From JACKII01 sp041687435 (lineage in GTDB: Bacteria; Pseudomonadota; Alphaproteobacteria; Bin95), in NCBI GenBank assembly GCA_041687435.1, contig JAWLBX010000040.1:1-17555 (forward strand): DNA of 17,555 nt, read 5' to 3'. Below the pieces are notes generated by a model. That model did not search any database. It saw only the letters and a list, made by a program, of their open reading frames with translations, and was not told the DNA's origin. Positions 7,906-13,989 of this stretch are shown here, piece after piece; within the stretch, counting starts at the first letter, position 1; the number at the start of each line of letters is the position of its first letter. Both the position numbers and the translations under genes were made by a program.

Positions 7906-8799
7906 ATGGACCTTTTCTTACAGTTAACCCTCGCGGGCCTCGCGATCGGTTCGATCTATTCCTGTGTCGCCCTGGCCGTGGTGATGATTTACCAGGCGAC
8001 CGACCATTTCAATTTCGCCCAGGGCGAGATGGCTATGTTCTCGACCTTCATCGCCTGGACATTTCTGGGCCTGGGCCTTCCAGTCTGGGTTGCATTTATC
8101 CTGGCGGTCGCGGCGTCGTTTGTCGCTGGCGTGATCATCGAGCGCGTGGTGGTGAGGCCGGTGGAAAACGCGCCGGTTCTCAACCAGATCATCGTGTTTA
8201 TTGGCCTGTTGGTCATCTTTAACAACGTCGCCGGCTGGATTTGGGAATTCACGATCAAGCCGTTTCCGAGCCTCTTCCCCGAGGATTTGGGCTTCAAGTC
8301 GGATCTGATCGGCCCACACCACATGGGCGTGATCGCGCTGACCCTGGCCGTGTTGCTGCTGATCTTCCTGTTCTTCAAATTCACCCGAGTCGGGCTCGCC
8401 ATGCGGGCGGCAGCTGCCAACCCGGATTCGGCACGCTTGGTCGGTATTTCGGTTGGGTGGATGCTGGCGCTGGGTTGGGGCCTTGCGGCGGCGATCGGCG
8501 CGGTGGGTGGCATCCTTGTTGCCCCCATCGTTTACCTGGAGCCGAACATGATGAGCGGCGTGTTGCTATACGGCTTTGCCGGCGCGCTGCTCGGCGGTGT
8601 GTCTAGCCCGGTGGGCGCCGTGATCGGCGGCATGATGGTCGGTGTGCTGGAAAACTGGGTCGGCCATCCGGCCGTGAGCGGGGTCGTCGGCTTCAACCTG
8701 AATGAACTGAAGCTGACCTTCGCTTTGGTACTGATCATCGGTGTGCTGATGTTCAAACCGAATGGCCTGTTTGGCCTGACCGTTGTGAAGAGGGTGTAA
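7906..8799 (+). CDS. livH: branched-chain amino acid-type ABC transporter permease, LivH-like
   Basis: The 297-residue inner-membrane permease has about eight hydrophobic spans and the LivH hallmarks: GLAIGSIYSCVALAVVMIY at the N-terminus, FNFAQGEMAMFST (about 36-48), and GALLGGVSSPVGAVIGGMMVGVLE near the C-terminus. Together with LivM it forms the translocation channel. The start ATG 7906 is preceded by GAGGGCGGG and lies 12 bp after livF, so the two are in one operon. An Asn-rich external loop between spans (IKPFPSLFPEDLGF) is a candidate contact site for the periplasmic receptor, but this is inference. Confidence 0.93.
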   Translation: MDLFLQLTLAGLAIGSIYSCVALAVVMIYQATDHFNFAQGEMAMFSTFIAWTFLGLGLPVWVAFILAVAASFVAGVIIERVVVRPVENAPVLNQIIVFIGLLVIFNNVAGWIWEFTIKPFPSLFPEDLGFKSDLIGPHHMGVIALTLAVLLLIFLFFKFTRVGLAMRAAAANPDSARLVGISVGWMLALGWGLAAAIGAVGGILVAPIVYLEPNMMSGVLLYGFAGALLGGVSSPVGAVIGGMMVGVLENWVGHPAVSGVVGFNLNELKLTFALVLIIGVLMFKPNGLFGLTVVKRV

Positions 8800-8806
8800 G
8801 CGAGCA

Positions 8807-9793
8807 ATGGCGCGTCCCAATCGTATCACGCCGGGCCTGCTGATCGGCTTCCTGATTGCCTTGGCGGTCAGCATCGCCATTCCCTATGTCGTGTCCGACT
8901 TCGTCACCTATCAGTTCACCCTGGCAATGGCCTATGCGGTCGCGATGCTTGGGCTGAATGTGCTGACTGGCTACAATGGCCAGTTCTCGATCGGCCACAG
9001 CGCATTTTTTGCGGTCGGCGCATACATGGCCGCGATCATGATCGAGCATTTCGGGCTCAGTGCCTATTCGGCGCTGGCCGTTGCGGCGGTCGTTTCCTTT
9101 TTTGCGGGCTTTCTGTTCGGATTCCCGGCGCTGCGGCTCGAAGGGCTGTATCTGGCGCTTGCGACCTTTGCCCTGGCCGTGGCAACACCGCAGTTGCTAA
9201 AATTCGATGCGTTCGAGCATTGGACCGGCGGCGTACAAGGCATTTTCGTGCCGAAGCCGGAACCGATGATCGCAGGGTGGAGCGCTGACCATTCGCTCTA
9301 TTACTTCGCCCTGGCGGTGCTGGCGGGGTTGATGGTGATCACTTGGTGCATTCTGCACAGCCGCAGCGGGCGTGCCATGATGGCCATCCGTGACAATCCG
9401 ATTGCGGCCAAGACGATGGGTGTGAACCTGCCATTGGTCAAGACGACGACCTTTGGCATCAGCGCGATGTTTGCAGGCATTGGCGGCGCCCTGTTCACCT
9501 ACGCCAGCGAGTTCGTGTCGCCGGATGCCTTTAACTTCTTCATTGCTGTCTACATTCTGGTCGGATCGGTTGTCGGCGGTATCGTTTCGATCCCCGGCGC
9601 CATCTTCGGCGGTCTATTCATCGTGTTTGCGCCCAACTACGCCCAGGATCTGCGGCTTGCCTATCCGATCCTGCCGCCACCATGGGCGATTTTCGGCATC
9701 TTTCTGATCTTGTTGATTTACTTCGTGCCGTTTGGCGTATGGGGAAGTATCGAACGCATTTATGCGTGGACGAAGCGTAAGAAAGATCGGTAA
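8807..9793 (+). CDS. livM: branched-chain amino acid-type ABC transporter permease, LivM-like
   Basis: The 328-residue permease partner of LivH has the family signature NVLTGYNGQFSIGHSAFFAVGAYMAA (about 46-71, only partly quoted as NGQFSIGHS), then FPALRLEGLYLALATFALAV and the cytoplasmic coupling region SRSGRAMMAIRDNPIAAKTMGV that docks on the ATPases. Multiple hydrophobic spans are evident. It begins 7 bp after livH with only a weak ribosome site, so it probably depends on translational coupling. Its stop is followed by a strong hairpin that separates the membrane and ATPase genes from the receptor genes. Confidence 0.93.
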   Translation: MARPNRITPGLLIGFLIALAVSIAIPYVVSDFVTYQFTLAMAYAVAMLGLNVLTGYNGQFSIGHSAFFAVGAYMAAIMIEHFGLSAYSALAVAAVVSFFAGFLFGFPALRLEGLYLALATFALAVATPQLLKFDAFEHWTGGVQGIFVPKPEPMIAGWSADHSLYYFALAVLAGLMVITWCILHSRSGRAMMAIRDNPIAAKTMGVNLPLVKTTTFGISAMFAGIGGALFTYASEFVSPDAFNFFIAVYILVGSVVGGIVSIPGAIFGGLFIVFAPNYAQDLRLAYPILPPPWAIFGIFLILLIYFVPFGVWGSIERIYAWTKRKKDR

Positions 9794-9804
9794 GCTTTTC
9801 TCCC

Positions 9805-9832
9805 TGCCCGCGGGGATACTTCCCCGCGGGCA
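9805..9832 (+). terminator. perfect 12-bp hairpin between livM and the first binding-protein gene
   Basis: TGCCCGCGGGGA, loop TACT and TCCCCGCGGGCA form a perfect inverted repeat just 11 bp after livM. No T-run follows, so it is unlikely to be an efficient intrinsic terminator. It is better placed as an RNA-stabilising or attenuating element. Such a hairpin could let the receptor genes be expressed at a different level from the membrane genes, as REP hairpins do in the malEFG operon of enterobacteria. The role is inference. Confidence 0.6.
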
Positions 9833-9876
9833 ATCGGGCCGCGCCAACGGTCCGCAAACAAAGGGAGAAACGCCAG

Positions 9877-11067
9877 ATGAGACTACGCTATGTTACCGCT
9901 GCGCTTGCAGCGGGGCTTCTCACAGCGCCCGCACAGGCGCAAATGGTCGGCGTCACCGATACGGCGATCAAGATCGGCCACACCAACCCCTATTCCGGGC
10001 CGGCGTCTGCCTATGGCGTCATCGGCAAGCTGCACCAAGCATATTACGCCATGGTCAACCGTAATGGCGGCATCAAGGGGCGCCAGGTTGAGTTGATCTC
10101 GCTCGACGACGGCTACAGCCCGCCGCGCACCGTCGAGCAGGTGCGTAAACTGGTGGAGCAGGAAGAGGTCGCGTTTCTGTTTCAACCGCTGGGCACGCCG
10201 ACCAACTCCGCCATTCACCGCTATGTGAACTCCAAGAAAGTGCCGCACCTGTTCCTGTCCACCGGCGCCTCCAAATGGGGACAGCCTGAGAAGTTCCCGT
10301 GGACCATGGGCTTTCAGCCGACCTATGACGTGGAGGGCGAGATTTACGCTAAATTCGCGCTGGAATCGGTGGAAGACCCGAAGATCGCGATCCTGTTCCA
10401 GAACGATGATTACGGCAAGGACTACCGCGATGGCTTCCTTCGCGGCCTGGGCGACAAGCAGGATCTGGTCGTCAAAATGCTGCCATACGAGGTGACCGAC
10501 CCGACCGTCGATGCCCAGGTGTTGGAGCTGGCTGCATCCGGCGCGAACGTGTTTTTCAATATCACGATTCCCAAATTTGCCGCACAGGCCATCAAGAAAA
10601 CCTGTGAGATTGGCTGGGAGCCGCTGCATTTGCTGAACAATGTTTCATCGTCAGTCAGTTCGGTTCTGAAGCCGGCCGGTTTGGAATGCTCCAAGGGTGT
10701 GATCACCGCGCAGTATGTGAAAGACCCGACCGACCCGCAATGGCAGGATCATGAGGGCTATCAGGAATGGCTGAGCTTCATGAAGGCGGAAATGCCGGAG
10801 GCTGATCTGGGCGATGCCAACTATGCCTTTGCCTATAACGTTTCCGTGCTGCTGCACCGCATGCTGGAGCAGTGTGAGGATTGGAGCCGGCCCGGCATCA
10901 TGGCCTGTGCTGCAAACCTTCAGGATATCGAGTTGCCGATGCTGCTGCCCGGCATCCTCGTCAACACCAGTCCGACGGATTTTTACCCGATCCAGGCGGA
11001 GCAGCTTTCCCGTTTTGACGGGGAGAAGTGGGAGCTTTTCGGAGATGTGATCGACGCCTCAAAGTAG
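9877..11067 (+). CDS. periplasmic substrate-binding protein of the Liv-type transporter, copy 1
   Basis: The 396-residue product has a Sec signal peptide (MRLRYVTAALAAGLLTAPAQA, cleavage before Q) and a type I periplasmic-binding fold. It opens with VGVTDTAIKIGHTNPYSGPASAYG and keeps the family segments LDDGYSPPRTVEQVRKLVE, FQNDDYGKDYRDGFL, TDPTVDAQVLELAASGANV and RPGIMACAANL. It should capture the ligand in the periplasm and deliver it to LivH/LivM. AGGGAG lies nine bases before ATG 9877. It is the most divergent of three tandem paralogues: it has IKGRQVEL where the other two carry the slightly longer SKDGKTRKVEF, and it differs around WQDHEGYQEWLSFM. The ligand is unknown; this receptor family is broader than Leu/Ile/Val. 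Confidence 0.92.
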   Translation: MRLRYVTAALAAGLLTAPAQAQMVGVTDTAIKIGHTNPYSGPASAYGVIGKLHQAYYAMVNRNGGIKGRQVELISLDDGYSPPRTVEQVRKLVEQEEVAFLFQPLGTPTNSAIHRYVNSKKVPHLFLSTGASKWGQPEKFPWTMGFQPTYDVEGEIYAKFALESVEDPKIAILFQNDDYGKDYRDGFLRGLGDKQDLVVKMLPYEVTDPTVDAQVLELAASGANVFFNITIPKFAAQAIKKTCEIGWEPLHLLNNVSSSVSSVLKPAGLECSKGVITAQYVKDPTDPQWQDHEGYQEWLSFMKAEMPEADLGDANYAFAYNVSVLLHRMLEQCEDWSRPGIMACAANLQDIELPMLLPGILVNTSPTDFYPIQAEQLSRFDGEKWELFGDVIDASK

Positions 11068-11072
11068 TCGCC

Positions 11073-11117
11073 GCCGCCAATCGTGTGCCGGGAGGGAAAC
11101 GGAGCCAGATTGGCGGC
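11073..11117 (+). repeat. 10-bp inverted repeat after binding-protein copy 1
   Basis: GCCGCCAATC (11073-11082) and GATTGGCGGC (11108-11117) are perfect complements separated by 25 nt. The stem lies 5 bp after the stop codon of copy 1. The trailing TCTTCC is not a true T-run, so the hairpin is more likely a partial terminator or 3' stabiliser than a full stop. Confidence 0.5.
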
Positions 11118-11241
11118 TCTTCCGGCCACATGGCGATAGACGCCCAATGTTGCGACCGTTACGGTTATTGTCCGCATGCTGTCCAATCAAACAATGGCAT
11201 GCGCCAAAATCATAAACGGAACATTAGGGAGTTCCCCCAAG

Positions 11242-12453
11242 ATGCGGTTCAAAAATGCTCTGGTAACAGCGGCGCTCGCTGTTTTCACGTCGGCGGGTGC
11301 GTTGGCGCAAACCGTCGGGGTAACCGACGATACCATCAAGATCGGCAACACCAGCCCGTATTCCGGCCCGGCGTCGGCCTATGGCGCGATCGGCAAGGCC
11401 TACGAGGCTTATTTCAAGATGGTGAACGATAATGGCGGGATAGCCAGCAAGGACGGCAAAACCCGCAAGGTCGAGTTCATTACGCTCGACGATGGCTACA
11501 CGCCGCCGCGAACGGTGGAGCAGACGCGCAAGCTGGTGGAACAGAACGAGGTTGCGTTCACCGCCGGCCAAACGGGAACCGCCTCCAACTCCGCCATCCA
11601 CCGCTATATGAACTCGAAAAAGGTGCCGCATCTGTTCGTCGCTACCGGCGCCTCAAAATGGGCGCAGCCGGACAAATTCCCGTGGACCATCGGCTTTCAG
11701 CCTGGCTATGACCTGGAAGGGCAGATCTATGCCAAATACCTGCTGGCGGAGGTCGAAAACCCAAAGATCGTGATCCTTTATCAGAACGACGACTACGGCA
11801 AAGACTACCGCGACGGCTTTCTGAAGGAACTGGGCGACAAGGCCGACCAACTGATCGTGGCGATGCTGCCTTATGAGGTGACCGACCCGACGGTGGATGC
11901 GCAGGTGCTGGAAATGGCCTCGTCCGGTGCGAATGTGTTTCTGAACGTCACCACGCCAAAGTTCGCGGCTCAGGCGATCAAGAAGGCGTGCGAAATCGGC
12001 TGGAAGCCGCTGCACCTGCTGAACAACGTATCCTCCTCCGTCGGCGCGGTGATGCGCCCGGCCGGCCTGGAATGCTCGCAAGGGCTGATCACGGCCCAAT
12101 ACCAGCGCGACCCGACGGATTCGCAATGGCATGATACGGACGGCTACAAGGAATGGTCCGCGTTCATGGAAAAATACCTGCCGGAAGCAGACCGCAGCGA
12201 CATCAATTATGTCTATGGGTTCAATCTGGCCGCTCTGATCACGCACCTGCTGGAAAATTGTGCCGATTTCAGCCGGCCCGGCATTATGGCCTGCGCGACC
12301 AATGTTCAGGACCTGCAATTGCCGATGATCATTCCGGGCATCACCATCACCACCAGCCCAACCGATTACCGCACCTTTCAGGCAGAACAGCTCTCCCGTT
12401 TCGAGGGTGACCGTTGGGTGCTGTTTGGAGATCTGATCGAGGCAGCCGAGTAA
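11242..12453 (+). CDS. periplasmic substrate-binding protein of the Liv-type transporter, copy 2
   Basis: The 403-residue paralogue has the signal peptide MRFKNALVTAALAVFTSAGALA and a mature part starting QTVGVTDDTIKIGNTSPYSG. ATG 11242 is chosen over the upstream ATG 11176 because only the shorter form begins with a signal peptide and it aligns residue for residue with copy 3. AGGGAG lies about 10 bases upstream. The mature region aligns with copy 3 without gaps and differs at about 55 of roughly 375 positions by hand count. Relative to copies 1 and 3 it has private changes near the presumed cleft, for example TAGQTGTASNS in place of a G-T-P-T-N-S motif, and VAMLPYEV in place of VKMLP. This suggests a shifted ligand preference. 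The three copies share one permease pair. Confidence 0.92.
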   Translation: MRFKNALVTAALAVFTSAGALAQTVGVTDDTIKIGNTSPYSGPASAYGAIGKAYEAYFKMVNDNGGIASKDGKTRKVEFITLDDGYTPPRTVEQTRKLVEQNEVAFTAGQTGTASNSAIHRYMNSKKVPHLFVATGASKWAQPDKFPWTIGFQPGYDLEGQIYAKYLLAEVENPKIVILYQNDDYGKDYRDGFLKELGDKADQLIVAMLPYEVTDPTVDAQVLEMASSGANVFLNVTTPKFAAQAIKKACEIGWKPLHLLNNVSSSVGAVMRPAGLECSQGLITAQYQRDPTDSQWHDTDGYKEWSAFMEKYLPEADRSDINYVYGFNLAALITHLLENCADFSRPGIMACATNVQDLQLPMIIPGITITTSPTDYRTFQAEQLSRFEGDRWVLFGDLIEAAE

Positions 12454-12477
12454 GTTTTCGGCCATTGTCACCCGTAA

Positions 12478-12504
12478 GCGGCGGCCGGAACACCCGGCTG
12501 CCGC
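12478..12504 (+). repeat. 11-bp GC-rich hairpin between binding-protein copies 2 and 3
   Basis: GCGGCGGCCGG (12478-12488), loop AACAC and CCGGCTGCCGC (12494-12504) form a stem with one G-T wobble, 24 bp after the stop codon of copy 2. No T-run follows. It occupies the same relative place as the hairpins before copies 1 and 2 but has a different sequence, which points to selection for structure. Confidence 0.55.
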
Positions 12505-12621
12505 CATGCGAGACCATAGACGCACATACATTCGCACGCTAGAAAAGCGTATCGTGCAGCGAATTATGTCGATCTGCGCGCGCGACAATCAGATTCAGAA
12601 CTCAAGGGAGCTCTCTCAACG

Positions 12622-13830
12622 ATGCGTCTATCCGCACTTCTCGCGACAGCCGCTGTTGCCGTGGCTATTTCCACCGGCGCACAGGCCCAAATGGTGGGCG
12701 TCACTGATGACACGATCAAGATCGGCAATACCAGCCCATATTCCGGCCCGGCGTCTGCCTATGGCATCATCGGCAAGACCTTTGAAACCTATTTCAAGAT
12801 GGTGAACGATAACGGCGGCATCACCAGCAAGGACGGCAAAACCCGCAAGGTCGAGTTCATCACGCTGGATGACGGCTACAGCCCGCCGCGCACGGTGGAA
12901 CAGACGCGCAAGCTGGTGGAGCAGGAAGAGGTCGCCTTCATCGCCGGTTCTGTCGGCACGCCGACCAATTCGGCCGTACACCGTTATATGAACGCGAAAA
13001 AGGTGCCGCAGCTGTTTGTGGCAACCGGCGCGTCGAAATGGGCCCAGCCCGAAAAGTTTCCGTGGACCATCGGCTTCCAGCCGGGCTATGACGTTGAAGG
13101 TCAGATCTACGCCAAGTATCTGCTGGAAATGGTCGAAGATCCGAAGATCGCGATCCTGTATCAGAACGACGATTACGGCAAAGACTACCGCGACGGCTTC
13201 CTGGAAGAGTTGGGCGACAAGGCCGACGAAATGGTCGTGAAGATGCTGCCGTTCGAGGTGACCGACCCGACGGTGGACGCGCAGGTGCTGGAAATGGCGG
13301 CATCCGGTGCGAATGTGTTCTTCAATGTCACGACGCCCAAGTTCGCGGCGCAGGCGATCAAGAAGGCTTGTGAGATCAACTGGCAGCCGCTGCACCTGCT
13401 GAACAACGTGTCGTCCTCAGTCGGCGCGGTGATGCGCCCGGCCGGCGTGGAATGCTCGCAGGGCCTGATCACGGCGCAGTACCAGAAGGACCCGACCGAT
13501 TCGCAATGGCATGATACGGATGGCTACAAGGAATGGTCCGCGTTCATGGACAAGTACCTGCCGGATGCCGACCGCAGCGATGTGAACTACGCCTATGGCC
13601 ATAGCCTCGGCACGCTGATCACCCATATGCTGGAAAACTGCGAAGACCTGAGCCGCCCGGGCATCATGGCCTGCGCGGCCAACATCAAGGACTTGCAGTT
13701 GCCGATGGTCATTCCCGGCATCACCATCACCACCAGCCCGAAGGATTTCAAAACCATCCAGTCGGAGCAGCTGTCCCGTTTTGAGGGAGAGCGTTGGGTG
13801 CTGTTCGGCGACATCATCACGATTGAGTAG
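12622..13830 (+). CDS. periplasmic substrate-binding protein of the Liv-type transporter, copy 3
   Basis: The 402-residue paralogue has the signal peptide MRLSALLATAAVAVAISTGAQA followed by QMVGVTDDTIKIGNTSPYSG. Its start lies exactly 1380 bp after that of copy 2 and the alignment stays at that offset until the last few codons. Some segments match copy 1 better than copy 2: the QAQMVGVTD start, the G-T-P-T-N-S motif, VEDPKIAIL, VVKMLP and AASGANVFFN. This may reflect retained ancestry or gene conversion. AGGGAG precedes the ATG by 11 bases. It is the last gene of the transporter array and is followed by a double hairpin ending in a T-run. The product should be a periplasmic receptor for LivH/LivM; the ligand is unknown. 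Confidence 0.92.
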   Translation: MRLSALLATAAVAVAISTGAQAQMVGVTDDTIKIGNTSPYSGPASAYGIIGKTFETYFKMVNDNGGITSKDGKTRKVEFITLDDGYSPPRTVEQTRKLVEQEEVAFIAGSVGTPTNSAVHRYMNAKKVPQLFVATGASKWAQPEKFPWTIGFQPGYDVEGQIYAKYLLEMVEDPKIAILYQNDDYGKDYRDGFLEELGDKADEMVVKMLPFEVTDPTVDAQVLEMAASGANVFFNVTTPKFAAQAIKKACEINWQPLHLLNNVSSSVGAVMRPAGVECSQGLITAQYQKDPTDSQWHDTDGYKEWSAFMDKYLPDADRSDVNYAYGHSLGTLITHMLENCEDLSRPGIMACAANIKDLQLPMVIPGITITTSPKDFKTIQSEQLSRFEGERWVLFGDIITIE

Positions 13831-13843
13831 TCATCGGCTATTC

Positions 13844-13882
13844 CCCGCATCGGCCCCTTTCCGCAAAGGGCGCCGATGCGGG
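13844..13882 (+). terminator. long hairpin after the binding-protein array (first of two)
   Basis: CCCGCATCGGCCCCTTT (13844-13860), loop CCGC and AAAGGGCGCCGATGCGGG (13865-13882) pair over 17 bp with one bulged C. It begins 13 bp after the stop codon of copy 3. No T-run follows directly; it probably protects the 3' end of the mRNA just ahead of the true terminator. Confidence 0.6.
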
Positions 13883-13892
13883 AAGCCCCCAT

Positions 13893-13933
13893 CGAACCGG
13901 CCGCTGGCATCATCCGCGGCCGGTTCGTTTTTT
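13893..13933 (+). terminator. intrinsic terminator of the transporter operon
   Basis: CGAACCGGCCGC (13893-13904) and GCGGCCGGTTCG (13916-13927) form a perfect 12-bp stem with an 11-nt loop, followed at once by TTTTTT (13928-13933). This is a textbook rho-independent terminator. It ends the livGFHM and receptor transcription unit 57 bp before recG. Confidence 0.9.
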
Positions 13934-13953
13934 GGCGGCGGCGACTTGGCCGG

Positions 13954-13983
13954 CTGTCAACAGGCGGAAGAGTGGCCTAAACT
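13954..13983 (+). promoter_or_regulatory. possible recG promoter giving a leaderless mRNA
   Basis: CTGTCA (13954-13959) and TAAACT (13978-13983) are 18 bp apart and each matches the sigma-70 consensus at four of six positions. The -10-like box ends only 6 bp before ATG 13990, so transcription would start at or next to the A of the ATG. There is also no Shine-Dalgarno before recG. Both facts fit a leaderless transcript, but the promoter match is modest. Confidence 0.35.
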
Positions 13984-13989
13984 CCCGCC

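Noticed and set aside
11176..11241. Longer start for binding-protein copy 2 (22 extra residues)
   Set aside because: The extension buries the signal peptide, lacks a ribosome site and has no counterpart in copy 3, whose start aligns with ATG 11242.
11653..12588. 311-codon minus-strand frame over binding-protein copy 2
   Set aside because: Similar antisense frames occur over copies 1 and 3 at equivalent positions, which shows they come from the codon pattern of the receptors rather than from a real gene.
9877..13830. Tandem repeats read as a CRISPR-like or satellite array
   Set aside because: The repetition is at gene scale and is explained by three paralogous receptor genes; there are no short regular repeats with spacers.
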